A stretch of DNA of 64,000 nucleotides from Nocardioides rubriscoriae (GTDB lineage Bacteria; Actinomycetota; Actinomycetes; Propionibacteriales; Nocardioidaceae), in NCBI RefSeq assembly GCF_008087085.1, contig NZ_VIYJ01000001.1, forward strand, positions 434,001 to 498,000. The letters are read 5' to 3'. Both the position numbers and the translations under genes were made by a program. The notes beneath the pieces were generated by a model that saw only the letters and a list, made by a program, of their open reading frames with translations, was not told where the DNA came from and did not search any database. The stretch's first letter is position 1, and each line of letters begins with the position of its first letter. Below are positions 32,557 through 42,861 of the stretch, in pieces.

Positions 32557-33975
32557 CTACAGGATCGCGCCAGGCGAGTACGCCGCCGCCTGCGGGTGGC
32601 GGGCGGCGACCTCGGCGACCCGGCGGCAGACCGCCTGGGTCTGCGCGACGGCGGCACCGGTGAAGGTGATCGGGTCGGCGACCAGGCTCGCGAGCTGGTC
32701 GGTCGTGAGGCCGAGGCGCTCGTCGGCGGCGAGCTTGGCGAAGACGTCGTTGTCGGCCTGGCCCTGGCGCATCGACAGCGCCGTGCCGACCGCCGCCTCC
32801 TTGATCGCCTCGTGGGCGGTCTCGCGGCCGACCCCGTTGCGCACCGCGGCCATGAGCACCTTGGTGGTGGCCAGGAAGGGCAGGTAGCGGTCGAGCTCGC
32901 GCTGGATGACGGCCGGGAACGCGCCGAACTCGTCGAGCACGGTCAAGAAGGTCTGGAACAACCCGTCGGCGGCGAAGAACGCGTCGGGCAGGGCCACCCG
33001 GCGTACGACGGAGCAGGAGACGTCGCCCTCGTTCCACTGGTCGCCGGCCAGCTCGCCGACCATCGAGAGGTAGCCGCGGGTGACGACGGCCAGGCCGTTG
33101 ACGCGCTCGCACGAGCGGGTGTTCATCTTGTGGGGCATCGCCGAGGAGCCGACCTGGCCCTCCTTGAAGCCCTCGGTGACGATCTCGTTGCCGGCCATCA
33201 GCCGGATCGTCGTGGCGAGGTTGGAGGGGCCGGCGACCAGCTGGACGACGGCGCTGAGCACGTCGAAGTCGAGCGAGCGCGGGTAGACCTGGCCCACGCT
33301 GGTGAGCACCCGGTCGAAGCCGAGGTGGGCGGCGACCCGGCGCTCGAGCTCCTCGAGGCGGCTCTCGTCTCCGTCGAGCAGGTCGAGCATGTCCTGGGCG
33401 GTGCCCATCGGGCCCTTGATGCCGCGCAGCGGGTAGCGCGCCAGCAGCTCCTCGACCCGCTCCAGGCCGATCAGCATCTCGTCGGCGACCGTCGCGAAGC
33501 GCTTGCCGAGCGTGGTGGCCTGGGCGGCGACGTTGTGGGAGCGCCCGGCCATCACGGTGTTCTCGTGCTCGGCCGCCAACCGGGCCAGGCGGGCGAGCGT
33601 GGCCACGGCGCGGTCGCGCAGCAGGGCGAGCGACTGCTTGACCTGCAGCTGCTCGACGTTCTCGGTGAGGTCGCGCGAGGTCATGCCCTTGTGGATCTGC
33701 TCGTGACCGGCGAGGGCCGAGAACTCCTCGATGCGGGCCTTGACGTCGTGGCGCGTGACCCGCTCGCGGGCGGCGATGGAGGCCAGGTCGACCGTGCCGA
33801 CGACGGCCTCGTAGGCCTCCACGACCCCGTCGGGCACCTCGATGCCGAGGTCGCGCTGGGCCTTGAGCACCGCGATCCACAGCTGCCGCTCGAGCACGAT
33901 CTTGTGCTCGGGCGACCAGATCTCGGCGAGGTCGGCCCCGGCGTAGCGGGTGGCCAGGACGTTGGGGACGGTCAC
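32557..33975 (-). CDS. purB: adenylosuccinate lyase
   Basis: 472 residues. It cleaves SAICAR and adenylosuccinate, two fumarate-releasing steps of purine synthesis. The lyase signature GSSAMPHKMNTRSCERVNGL, TSRDLTENVEQLQ and MAGRSHNVAAQATTLGKR are clear. The GTG at 33975 follows a GGGAGGATGAGGGG purine-rich stretch; an in-frame ATG at 33984 lies inside it. Immediately upstream lies a large AT-richer inverted repeat. Confidence 0.97.
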   Translation of the reverse strand: MTVPNVLATRYAGADLAEIWSPEHKIVLERQLWIAVLKAQRDLGIEVPDGVVEAYEAVVGTVDLASIAARERVTRHDVKARIEEFSALAGHEQIHKGMTSRDLTENVEQLQVKQSLALLRDRAVATLARLARLAAEHENTVMAGRSHNVAAQATTLGKRFATVADEMLIGLERVEELLARYPLRGIKGPMGTAQDMLDLLDGDESRLEELERRVAAHLGFDRVLTSVGQVYPRSLDFDVLSAVVQLVAGPSNLATTIRLMAGNEIVTEGFKEGQVGSSAMPHKMNTRSCERVNGLAVVTRGYLSMVGELAGDQWNEGDVSCSVVRRVALPDAFFAADGLFQTFLTVLDEFGAFPAVIQRELDRYLPFLATTKVLMAAVRNGVGRETAHEAIKEAAVGTALSMRQGQADNDVFAKLAADERLGLTTDQLASLVADPITFTGAAVAQTQAVCRRVAEVAARHPQAAAYSPGAIL

Positions 33976-33997
33976 GCCCCTCATCCTCCCGTGGCGG

Positions 33998-34056
33998 TAG
34001 TCCCTGACGAAAATCAAGGATCCGGGGTCGAGATCGTTGATTTCCGTCAGGGACTA
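33998..34056. repeat. 59-bp hairpin-forming inverted repeat upstream of purB
   Basis: TAGTCCCTGACGAAAATCAA (33998-34017) and TTGATTTCCGTCAGGGACTA (34037-34056) are 20-bp inverted arms with one mismatch, separated by 19 bp containing a further GATC/GATC match. It is distinctly less GC-rich than the surrounding DNA and sits between the Uma2 stop and purB start. Terminator, operator or miniature mobile element are all possible. Confidence 0.75.
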
Positions 34057-34108
34057 TTACGACGTGGCGGGCACCCAGGCGTACCCGATCGCCACGGCCG
34101 CGACACGT

Positions 34109-34684
34109 TCAGACGGAGAAGACCTCGTCGAGGGAGAGCGGGACCGTGCCGTGCCCGCCGACGACGACGTCACCGCTCGGGGCCGCGTCGTCGAGGCGCA
34201 GCACCCGCTCCCAGGCCCCGTCGACGGCCTCGAACACGTCGATCGCCCGCGCGTCGGGGTCGACGACCCAGTACTGGGAGATGCCGGCGGAGAGGTAGTC
34301 GCCCGACTTGCGCATCGTGTCCTCCGAGCGGGTGCTCGGCGAGAGGACCTCCACCACGAGCACGGGCGGGTCGGTGACCCACCGGCCCTCCGGCCTGCGC
34401 TGCACGACCATGAGGTCGGGGGCGCGCAACCGGTTGCGGGGCAACCAGACGCCGACCTCGGTGACGACGCGGAGCCCGGTGAGCGTCGTGCGGAGGGCGA
34501 CCGCAAGTGAGATCACGGCATCGCCGTGCTCGTAGGAGACCGGCGGGCTCACCACGACCTCGCCGTCGACCCACTCCGCCTTGGGCTTCTCCGGCAGCAG
34601 GAGGTAGTCGTCCCACGACATGCGCAGAAGCTGCAGGCCCTCCTCGGCGACGGACATCGCAACTCCCACGATCGGCTCGGACAC
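34109..34684 (-). CDS. Uma2 family (DUF820) endonuclease-like protein
   Basis: 191 residues. WDDYLLLPEKPKAEWVDGEVVVSP, RAPDLMVVQRRPEGRW, PPVLVVEVLSPSTRSEDTMRKSGDYLSAGISQYWVVDPD are the classic PD-(D/E)XK motif set of Uma2 proteins (Asp in APDL, Glu in VVEVLSPS, Lys in MRKSGDY). The start is set at the GTG at 34684 because GGAGGGAG lies 7 nt upstream; ATG 34657 would be nine codons inside. Function of the family is unresolved; many copies occur in actinobacteria and cyanobacteria. Confidence 0.85.
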   Translation of the reverse strand: MSEPIVGVAMSVAEEGLQLLRMSWDDYLLLPEKPKAEWVDGEVVVSPPVSYEHGDAVISLAVALRTTLTGLRVVTEVGVWLPRNRLRAPDLMVVQRRPEGRWVTDPPVLVVEVLSPSTRSEDTMRKSGDYLSAGISQYWVVDPDARAIDVFEAVDGAWERVLRLDDAAPSGDVVVGGHGTVPLSLDEVFSV

Positions 34685-34780
34685 ATCGGTGCTCCCTCCA
34701 GTGTGGACCCCGGACGAGGCCGGGACCACCCTGGCGCAGCCCACCGACCCCCGTCGGCGGTCATCCACAGGCTGCGGGAC

Positions 34781-36019
34781 TCAGATCCCCGCAGCGATGT
34801 CGGTGCGGTGCTGGGCGCCGGCGAACGAGATCGCCGCGACCCCGTCGTACGCCGCGGCGCGGGCCTGCGCGACGGACCCGCCGGTCGCGACGACCGCGAG
34901 CACCCGGCCGCCCGCGGTGACGAGGTCGCCGGACGCCGACAGGGCGGTGCCGGCCTGGATGACGTGGACGCCGGGCACGGCCTCGGCCGCGTCGACGCCG
35001 GTGATCACGTCGCCCGAGGACGACGAGGCGGGGTAGCCGGCCGACGCCATCACGACGCCGACGGCGGCGCCGGGCTTCCACACCGGCGGCGCGACGTCGG
35101 CGAGGGTGCCGGTGGCGGCGCCGAGCAGCAGCGGCAGCAGGGGCGCGTCGAGCAGGGCCAGCAGCGGCTGGGTCTCGGGGTCACCGAAGCGGGCGTTGAA
35201 CTCCACGACGCGGGTGCCGCGCGAGGTCAGCGCGAGCCCGGCGTAGAGCAGCCCGGCGAACGGTGTGCCGCGACGCGCCATCTCGTCGACGGTCGGCTGC
35301 AGCACGTCGCGCAGCACCTCGTCGACCAGGCCCTCGGGCGCCCACGGCAGCGGCGTGTAGGCGCCCATGCCGCCGGTGTTGGGGCCCTGGTCGCCGTTGC
35401 CGATGCGCTTGAAGTCCTGGGCGGGCTGCATCGGGTAGACGGTGCGACCGTCGGTGATCGCGAACAGCGACACCTCGGGCCCGTCGAGGAACTCCTCGAT
35501 CACCACGCGCTCGCAGCCGGCGGCGTGGGCCAGCGCCTCGTCGCGCGACTCGGTCACGATGACGCCCTTGCCGGCGGCCAGCCCGTCGTCCTTGACGACG
35601 TACGGCGACCCGAGCTCGTCGAGCGCCGCTGCGGCCTCCTCGGGCGTGGTGCAGACCCGCGCCGCCGCCGTCGGTACGCCGGCAGCCGCCATGACCTCCT
35701 TGGCGAAGGCCTTCGACCCCTCGAGCCGCGCCGCGGCACCGCTCGGGCCGAAGACCGGGATGCCGCGCGTCGTCACGGCGTCGGCGACCCCGGCGACCAG
35801 CGGACCCTCGGGCCCGACGACGACCAGGTCGACCCCGAGCGCGTCGGCGAGCGCCGCGACGGCCTCGCCGTCGATCGGGTCGACGTCGTGCAGGGTCGCC
35901 ACCGCCGCGATCCCGGGGTTGCCGGGTGCGCAGTGCACCTCGGTGACGGTGGGGTCGCAGGCGAGCGCCCGGGCGAGGGCGTGCTCACGACCTCCGGGTC
36001 CGATGACGAGGATCTTCAC
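34781..36019 (-). CDS. purD: phosphoribosylamine--glycine ligase
   Basis: 412 residues, ATP-grasp enzyme that makes GAR, the second step of purine synthesis. KILVIGPGGREHALARAL, VVGPEGPLVAGVAD, VVKDDGLAAGKGVIV, GNGDQGPNTGGMGAYTP and EFNARFGDPETQPLL are diagnostic. GTG start with TAGGGT ending 8 nt upstream. Divergent from the Ser/Thr kinase gene. Confidence 0.97.
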   Translation of the reverse strand: MKILVIGPGGREHALARALACDPTVTEVHCAPGNPGIAAVATLHDVDPIDGEAVAALADALGVDLVVVGPEGPLVAGVADAVTTRGIPVFGPSGAAARLEGSKAFAKEVMAAAGVPTAAARVCTTPEEAAAALDELGSPYVVKDDGLAAGKGVIVTESRDEALAHAAGCERVVIEEFLDGPEVSLFAITDGRTVYPMQPAQDFKRIGNGDQGPNTGGMGAYTPLPWAPEGLVDEVLRDVLQPTVDEMARRGTPFAGLLYAGLALTSRGTRVVEFNARFGDPETQPLLALLDAPLLPLLLGAATGTLADVAPPVWKPGAAVGVVMASAGYPASSSSGDVITGVDAAEAVPGVHVIQAGTALSASGDLVTAGGRVLAVVATGGSVAQARAAAYDGVAAISFAGAQHRTDIAAGI

Positions 36020-36027
36020 GGCACACG

Positions 36028-36033
36028 ACCCTA
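36028..36033 (-). promoter_or_regulatory. putative leaderless -10 hexamer (purD)
   Basis: TAGGGT on the minus strand ends 8 nt before the purD GTG at 36019. Confidence 0.5.
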
Positions 36034-36130
36034 GTGGCGCGTCGTCCCACCGGGGGTGCTGAGGCATGATGTGCCGCGATCGACCCCGCTCGGAGGGTCG
36101 ATCGTCGACATCCTGGGTAAGGGCGGTCTC

Positions 36131-38329
36131 GTGGCACTTCCCCAGGTCGGTCAGGTCTTCGGTCGTTACCGCATCGACGACGTCGTCGGTCGCGGCGGCA
36201 TGGGCGTCGTGCTGGGAGCGACCGACACCGGCCTGGGACGCCGGGTGGCGCTCAAGGTCGTGGCGGCCGACCTCGGCGGCGCCGCCGAGTTCCGCACGCG
36301 CTTCGAGCGCGAGGCCGCCACCCTGGCCCGGCTCGCCTCGCCCCACGTCATCGCGATCTACGACTACGGCACCCTCGACGGCTGCCCCTACATCGCCACC
36401 CAATACGTCGCCGGCGGCGACCTGGGTGCCCTCCTGCACGACCGGGGCCCGCTGCGGCCCGGCGACGCGCTGCGCGTGTGCGCCCAGGTGGCCGACGCGC
36501 TCGACGACGCCCACCGGGCCGGGATCGTGCACCGCGACATCAAGCCGACCAACGTGCTGGTGCGCGACCGCGCCGCCGACGAGCCGCACGTCTACCTCTG
36601 CGACTTCGGCATCGCCCGCACCGGCACCGACGGGCTCACCGCGGTCGGCGCGGTCGCCGGCACGTGGAGCTACCTGGCCCCCGAGAACGGCCGCGGGGTG
36701 CCGGCCACCGCCTCCTCCGACCTCTACGCCCTCGGCTGCCTGCTGTGGGCGACCCTCACCGGCCACCCGCCCTACCGCGGCACCGACGTCGAGATCGCCC
36801 TGGCCCACCAGCGCGACCCGGTGCCCCGGCTGGTCGGCGGCTCGGCGCTGGCGACCGCCGTCAACGACCTGCTGACGCGCAGCATGGCCAAGGACCCCGC
36901 CGACCGCTTCCCCGACGCCGCCTCCATGCGTGCCGCCCTGCTCGCCGCGGCCGACCTGCCCGGGGCCGACGCCCCGCTGCCGCCCGTCGTGCAGCACGAC
37001 CCCACGGTCCCCCCGCACACCGGCGTGCGCCCCTCGACCCCACCGCCGACCACCCCACCACCGGCCACCCCACGACCGGCCACCCCACCACCTCCCGCCC
37101 CCCGCCGCCCGTCCGGCCGACGTCGTACGGCGCTGGCCGGCGCGGCCGCCGCGGCGCTGCTGGTCGCCGGTGGGGTCACGGCGTTCGCGCTGACCCGCGG
37201 CGACAGCGCCGACGACCCCGGCACCGCCGACCCGAGCGGGGCGACGTCCGGGGCGACGTCCGGGGCGGCGTCCGACCCGGCCACCGTGCCGCCCCCGGGC
37301 GACCGACCGGTCACCGGCGACCTCGACGGCGACGGGCTCGGCGACGTCAGCGCCGACTACGACCCCGCCGACGGCGACGCGCTGCTGACGACGACGTGGT
37401 CCTCCGACGGGTCCACCCTCGTCGACCCCCGGACCGACGACCTCGGCCCGCGCACCGGGCTGCCGACGTGGCGGGTGCGCGGCCACCTCGACGCCGACGA
37501 CACCGAGGACGTCCTGGTCCTGCGCCGGCCCGGCGGCAAGGGCCCGATCAGCGTGTCCAGCGACCTCAGCGGCGGCGGCCGCGTCGACGCCGAGCTCGAC
37601 CCCGGCCAGGACGTGTCGAGCAACGACGCGCTGGCCGACCTCGACGGCGACGGCCTCGACGACCTGCTCCACCTCGAGGTCGTCGACGAGCGGCTGGTGC
37701 TCAGCACCCGCACCTTCGACGGCACCGGCTTCGGACCCGCGCAGGAGCGGCTGACCCTCGACGACGACCTCGACCTGCTCTGGATCCGTCCGGGTGACTT
37801 CGACGGCGACGGCCGGGTCGACCTCGCGACGCTGGTCCTCACCGGCACCTACGACAACGGCTACCCCGGCAGCGTCGACATCCGGCTGGGCGACGGCGCG
37901 GGCGGGTTCGCCGAGCCGATCAGCGCCCCCTTCACCTCGGCCGGGGCCACCCTCTTCCTGCGCAGCGGCGACGTCGACGGCGACGGTCTCGACGAGCTGG
38001 TCGTCGCCGACCTCGACACCCGGATCGTCGTGCTCAACCTCTTCGACGTCGACGACGGCGCCATCACCCCCCGCGGCAACGCCGGCAGCATCCGCTACGT
38101 CAACACCACCCCGCTCGACCTGGCCGTCAGCGACGTCGACGGCGACCACACCGACGACGTGGTGGCCCTGAGCCTGGTCCGCCCCGGCGGCACGGCCCGC
38201 GTGCAGGCCGGCCTGTCCGACGGCACCACCTTCACCAGCAGCCTGTGGCTCGCCTGGGACCAGCTGTTCACCGCCGAGGACAACGGTGACGACGAACGAT
38301 TCGAGCTCCTGGAGGACGCACGATGGTGA
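36131..38329 (+). CDS. receptor Ser/Thr protein kinase with FG-GAP/VCBS ectodomain
   Basis: 732 residues. A Hanks-type kinase domain fills residues ~11-270: Gly loop GRGGMG (20-25), Lys42, Glu61, HRDIKPTN (134-141), DFG (158-160) and APE (183-185), all intact. A Pro/Thr-rich linker leads to one membrane helix (~333-355). The extracytoplasmic part (~390-720) has about five DxDGDGxxD Ca-binding loops of FG-GAP/VCBS repeats, probably a beta-propeller sensor. The GTG at 36131 has AAGGGCGG upstream. The downstream paralogue starts inside its last codons (7-nt overlap), so the two are co-expressed. Confidence 0.88.
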   Translation: MALPQVGQVFGRYRIDDVVGRGGMGVVLGATDTGLGRRVALKVVAADLGGAAEFRTRFEREAATLARLASPHVIAIYDYGTLDGCPYIATQYVAGGDLGALLHDRGPLRPGDALRVCAQVADALDDAHRAGIVHRDIKPTNVLVRDRAADEPHVYLCDFGIARTGTDGLTAVGAVAGTWSYLAPENGRGVPATASSDLYALGCLLWATLTGHPPYRGTDVEIALAHQRDPVPRLVGGSALATAVNDLLTRSMAKDPADRFPDAASMRAALLAAADLPGADAPLPPVVQHDPTVPPHTGVRPSTPPPTTPPPATPRPATPPPPAPRRPSGRRRTALAGAAAAALLVAGGVTAFALTRGDSADDPGTADPSGATSGATSGAASDPATVPPPGDRPVTGDLDGDGLGDVSADYDPADGDALLTTTWSSDGSTLVDPRTDDLGPRTGLPTWRVRGHLDADDTEDVLVLRRPGGKGPISVSSDLSGGGRVDAELDPGQDVSSNDALADLDGDGLDDLLHLEVVDERLVLSTRTFDGTGFGPAQERLTLDDDLDLLWIRPGDFDGDGRVDLATLVLTGTYDNGYPGSVDIRLGDGAGGFAEPISAPFTSAGATLFLRSGDVDGDGLDELVVADLDTRIVVLNLFDVDDGAITPRGNAGSIRYVNTTPLDLAVSDVDGDHTDDVVALSLVRPGGTARVQAGLSDGTTFTSSLWLAWDQLFTAEDNGDDERFELLEDARW

Positions 38330-39130
38330 ACCCCGCAACCCCGCCCCCGAGCCCCGGAACGACCTTCGGGCCTTACCGGATCGACTCGGTCGTCGCCCAG
38401 GGACCCACCGAGGTCGTCTACCTGGCCACTGACCAGCGCCTGGGCCGCCCCGTCGCGCTCAAGGTCGCCGTCACCGCCCCGACGTCCGCCCCGACGTCCG
38501 CCCCGACGTCCGCCCCGACGTCCGGCCCCGACCTCGCCGGGCCCTTCCAGCGCGAGGCCGCCGCCCTGGCCCGCGTCGAGTCGTCCCACGTGGTGCAGGT
38601 CTTCGACCACGGGGTCGTGGACGGGCGACCCTTCCTCGCCACCCAGTACGCCGCCGGCGGCGACCTCGGCACCCTGCTGGCCCGGCTCGGCCCGATGCCG
38701 CTCCCGGTCGCGGCCACCGTGACCTCCCAGGTCGCCGAGGCGCTGCGCGACGTCCACCAGGCCGGGCTCGTGCACGGCCACCTCGACCCGGGCACCGTGC
38801 TGCTGCGCGACGAGCGCCTCGACCGCCCCCACGTCCTGGTCTGCGACGTCGGCGTCGCGCCCACCCAGGACCCGGCCCAGGACCGGACCCAGGGCCCGAC
38901 CCAGGCCGACGACGTCCTCGCCCTGGGGGCCCTGCTCCACCACGCCGTCACCGGACGGCCGCCCCACGACGACGGTGCGGTGCCCCAGGTGCCCGGCACC
39001 GACGACGCCACCCGACGGCTCAACGAGGTCCTCGCCCGCACGATGGCCCAGGACCCCGCGCAGCGGCCCTCGGCCGCTGAGGTCCGCGCCGAGCTGCGGG
39101 CCTTCGCCGGTCTCCTCTCCGCACCCCCCC
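38323..39130 (+). CDS. pseudokinase domain (5' part of frameshifted receptor kinase paralogue)
   Basis: ATG with GGAGG 8 nt upstream, overlapping the previous stop. About 269 residues are homologous to the upstream kinase, but the catalytic centre is lost: the Gly loop is VAQGPTE (24-30), HRDxKPxN is replaced by HGHLDPGT (151-158) and DFG by DVG (175-177); Lys47 and Glu78 remain. An APTS repeat (12-bp units) is inserted in the N-lobe at residues 52-67. It should be a pseudokinase. The frame stays open past 39130 but becomes Arg-rich nonsense to 39957, because the real continuation (membrane helix and FG-GAP domain) is in the +1 frame after a C7 run at 39124-39130. Confidence 0.65.
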
Positions 39131-40498
39131 GCCGTCCCCGCACCTCCCGTCCACGCGCCGCCCCCGCCGCCCCCGCCCGCCTACCAGTCGCTCAGCGTCC
39201 CCCAGGCCCCGCCGTACGCCGCGTACCCCGCCGCGTACCCCGCCGCGGGCGCGAACGGCGCGAACGGCGCGAAGAAGAACCGGACCCTGCTGCTCGTGGC
39301 CGGCGCCGCCGCGCTCACGTTGCTGCTCGTCGTGGGCGTCGTGGTCGCCGTCCTCGCCGGCGGCGACGACCCCGCCCCGAGCGCCGGGCCCGCCGACCCC
39401 GTGCCGACGTCCAGCACGAGCGACCCGGCGACCACCGACCCCGCCGACCCCACCGCCACCGGTCCGACCGAGCCCGAGACCACCGCGCCCGTGCCGGTCA
39501 CGCCCGACACGTCGGGTGCCGTGCGCGGCGACATCGACGGCGACGGGTTCGGCGACCTCACGCTGCTCAGCTTCGACGGACTGTTCGTCCTGTCCTCCGA
39601 CGGCACGTCGTCGTTCGGCAAGCCCGAGGTGCGCCGCAACCGCAGCGGCCTGACCGGCATGTCCGGCGACGTCGACGGCGACGGCCGGCTCGACCTGGTG
39701 CGCATCCAGGGGTCGCCGCCACGGATGGCCGCCACGGTCTCGGTCGCCGGCTCGGCCGTCTCACCCGTCGCCACCCCCGACACGCCCGACGTCATCAGCA
39801 GCCTCGACGTCCAGATGGCGCTGGGCGACGTCGACGGCGACGGCGACCTCGACCTGGCGGCGCTCACCCCGCTCACCAAGACCAAGGTGCAGGTCGACGT
39901 GGCGCTCGGCGACGGCACCGGCCGGTTCGCGGCGACGACGACCTGGTTCGCCGGTGACCTGTTCGCCTCCGAGGGACGCATCGCGCTGGCCGACGTCGAC
40001 GGCGACGGCGACGCCGACCTGTTCCACAACACCACCGACCGAGACTCCGCGACGCCGATGGGCGAGCTGCTCACCAGCGACGGCGCGTCGTTCGCCGTCG
40101 CGGGCAGCGCGTTCACCTTCGACAACGGCGGCTACGCCACCAACTCGGTCAAGGTCGGTGACGTCGACGGCGACGGCGCCGACGAGCTCGTGAGCTTCGC
40201 CAGCTACGGGCCCGCCATCAACGTGCTGTCCTACGACGGCAGCACCTTCGAGCAGCCCTCGTGGTACGACAACTCCGACACCGTCGACCCGGTGTCGATC
40301 ACCGACTGGACGATCAGCGACGTCAACGGCGACGGCTTCGACGACATCGTGACCCTCGGCTCCGACGACAACTTCGACTACGTCATCAGCGGCGCGTTCC
40401 TCAGCGACGGGCAGACGTTCACACCGGCCCTGGAGTGGGCCGGGCCGCTGCGCGTCGGCGACACCACGTTCGGCCTGCTCGGCCCGAGCGTGCCCTGA
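39122..40498 (+). CDS. transmembrane FG-GAP/VCBS domain (3' part of frameshifted pseudokinase gene)
   Basis: Continues the pseudokinase gene in the +1 frame. After a Pro-rich juxtamembrane stretch and a YPAAYPAAG segment comes one membrane helix (TLLLVAGAAALTLLLVVGVVV), a Thr/Pro/Asp linker, then six DxDGDGxxD-type loops (DIDGDGFGD, DVDGDGRLD, DVDGDGDLD, DVDGDGDAD, DVDGDGADE, DVNGDGFDD). This mirrors the ectodomain of the intact upstream kinase. If the C7 run were C6 the two halves would be one open frame of about 725 residues. An internal ATG at 38975 in this frame is not a convincing independent start. Confidence 0.65.
   Translation, partial: HPPAVPAPPVHAPPPPPPPAYQSLSVPQAPPYAAYPAAYPAAGANGANGAKKNRTLLLVAGAAALTLLLVVGVVVAVLAGGDDPAPSAGPADPVPTSSTSDPATTDPADPTATGPTEPETTAPVPVTPDTSGAVRGDIDGDGFGDLTLLSFDGLFVLSSDGTSSFGKPEVRRNRSGLTGMSGDVDGDGRLDLVRIQGSPPRMAATVSVAGSAVSPVATPDTPDVISSLDVQMALGDVDGDGDLDLAALTPLTKTKVQVDVALGDGTGRFAATTTWFAGDLFASEGRIALADVDGDGDADLFHNTTDRDSATPMGELLTSDGASFAVAGSAFTFDNGGYATNSVKVGDVDGDGADELVSFASYGPAINVLSYDGSTFEQPSWYDNSDTVDPVSITDWTISDVNGDGFDDIVTLGSDDNFDYVISGAFLSDGQTFTPALEWAGPLRVGDTTFGLLGPSVP
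39124..39130 (+). other. C7 homopolymer at the frameshift junction
   Basis: Seven C residues after GCA lie exactly where coding character switches frame. Loss of one C would restore a single reading frame. It may be a slippage or phase-variation site, a true inactivating mutation, or an assembly error. Confidence 0.55.
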
Positions 40499-40528
40499 CG
40501 GGCTGGAGGTCTAGGGCCCGCTGAGTCG

Positions 40529-41920
<1,392 letters not shown>

Positions 41921-41921
41921 T

Positions 41922-41927
41922 TAGGTT
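41922..41927 (+). promoter_or_regulatory. putative leaderless -10 hexamer (diacylglycerol kinase)
   Basis: TAGGTT ends 6 nt before the GTG at 41934. Confidence 0.55.
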
Positions 41928-41933
41928 CTCGAC

Positions 41934-42851
41934 GTGGACCCGTTGCTCGTCATCACCAACTCCTCGGCCGGCACGTCCGACGAGGAGAACCTCGAGCGCG
42001 CCCTGGCCGTGCTGCGCCCGCACACCTCGGTCGAGGTCGAGGCGACCTCCGAGCCCGGTGAGCTCGACGGCGTCCTGCACCGCGCCGGTTCGCGCACGAT
42101 CGTGGTGGCCGGCGGCGACGGCAGCATGCACGCGGTCATCTCCGCGCTGCACAAGCGCAACGACCTCGGCAAGAACGTCATCGGCCTGCTCCCCCTCGGC
42201 ACCGGCAACGACTTCGCCCGCGGGCTGGGCCTCCCCCTCGACGTCGAGGACGCGGCGCAGGTCCTGCTCGAGGGCACCCCGCGCGCGATGGACCTGATCG
42301 TCGACGAGGTCGGCGAGGTGGTCGTCAACAACGTCCACGTCGGCGCCGGTGCCGCCGCCAGCCGCCGCGCCCACCGGTGGAAGGAGCGCCTGGGCTCCGT
42401 CGGGGTGGGCAGCCTCAACCTCGGCAAGCTCGGCTACCCGATCGGTGCTGCCATCACGGCGTGGAACCCGCCGGTCATCCGGCTGCGCGTCGAGCTCGAC
42501 GGCGAGGTCGTGACCGACCTCGACACCCAGGTCCTGCAGGTCGCGGTCGGCAACGGCTCGTCGGTCGGCGGCGGCACCGACCTGGTGCCCGACGCCGAGG
42601 CCGACGACGGCCGGCTCGACCTGATGGTCTCGCGGGCGACCGGCCCGGTCTCCCGGCTCGTCTACGCCTCCCGCCTGGCCCTGGGCAGCCACCCCGAGCA
42701 CGCCGACGTCGACTACCTGCGCGGCCAGTCGGTCACCGTCACCGGCGAGGAGTTCTGGATCAGCGCCGACGGCGAGATCTCCGGCCCCGAGCGGCACCGG
42801 TCCTGGCGACTGCAGCGGGCGGCGTACGAGATGGTGCTGCCCGCTCGATAG
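41934..42851 (+). CDS. diacylglycerol/lipid kinase family protein
   Basis: 305 residues. DAGK catalytic motifs: VVAGGDGSMHAVISAL (GGDGS at 60-64) and LLPLGTGNDFARGLGLPLD. NNVHVGAGAAASR and the C-terminal ISADGEISGPERHRSWRL fit the YegS/DgkB-like family. It phosphorylates diacylglycerol or a related lipid with ATP, recycling lipids in the membrane. GTG start, leaderless promoter. The stop codon overlaps the proposed -10 of lysS. Confidence 0.88.
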   Translation: MDPLLVITNSSAGTSDEENLERALAVLRPHTSVEVEATSEPGELDGVLHRAGSRTIVVAGGDGSMHAVISALHKRNDLGKNVIGLLPLGTGNDFARGLGLPLDVEDAAQVLLEGTPRAMDLIVDEVGEVVVNNVHVGAGAAASRRAHRWKERLGSVGVGSLNLGKLGYPIGAAITAWNPPVIRLRVELDGEVVTDLDTQVLQVAVGNGSSVGGGTDLVPDAEADDGRLDLMVSRATGPVSRLVYASRLALGSHPEHADVDYLRGQSVTVTGEEFWISADGEISGPERHRSWRLQRAAYEMVLPAR

Positions 42852-42854
42852 CCT
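42849..42854 (+). promoter_or_regulatory. putative leaderless -10 hexamer (lysS)
   Basis: TAGCCT ends 7 nt before the lysS ATG, and its TAG is the stop codon of the upstream lipid kinase. Confidence 0.45.
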
Positions 42855-42861
42855 CGCGCCC

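Noticed and set aside
36020..38338. Upstream extension of purD to a 1185-residue minus-strand protein
   Set aside because: The true purD begins at the GTG at 36019 with the KILVIGPGG motif; the rest is antisense to the receptor kinase.
38975..39121. Independent start for the FG-GAP protein at ATG 38975
   Set aside because: Residues from 38975 to about 39120 in that frame are a shadow of the pseudokinase frame with poor codon use; a frameshift at C7 is more likely.
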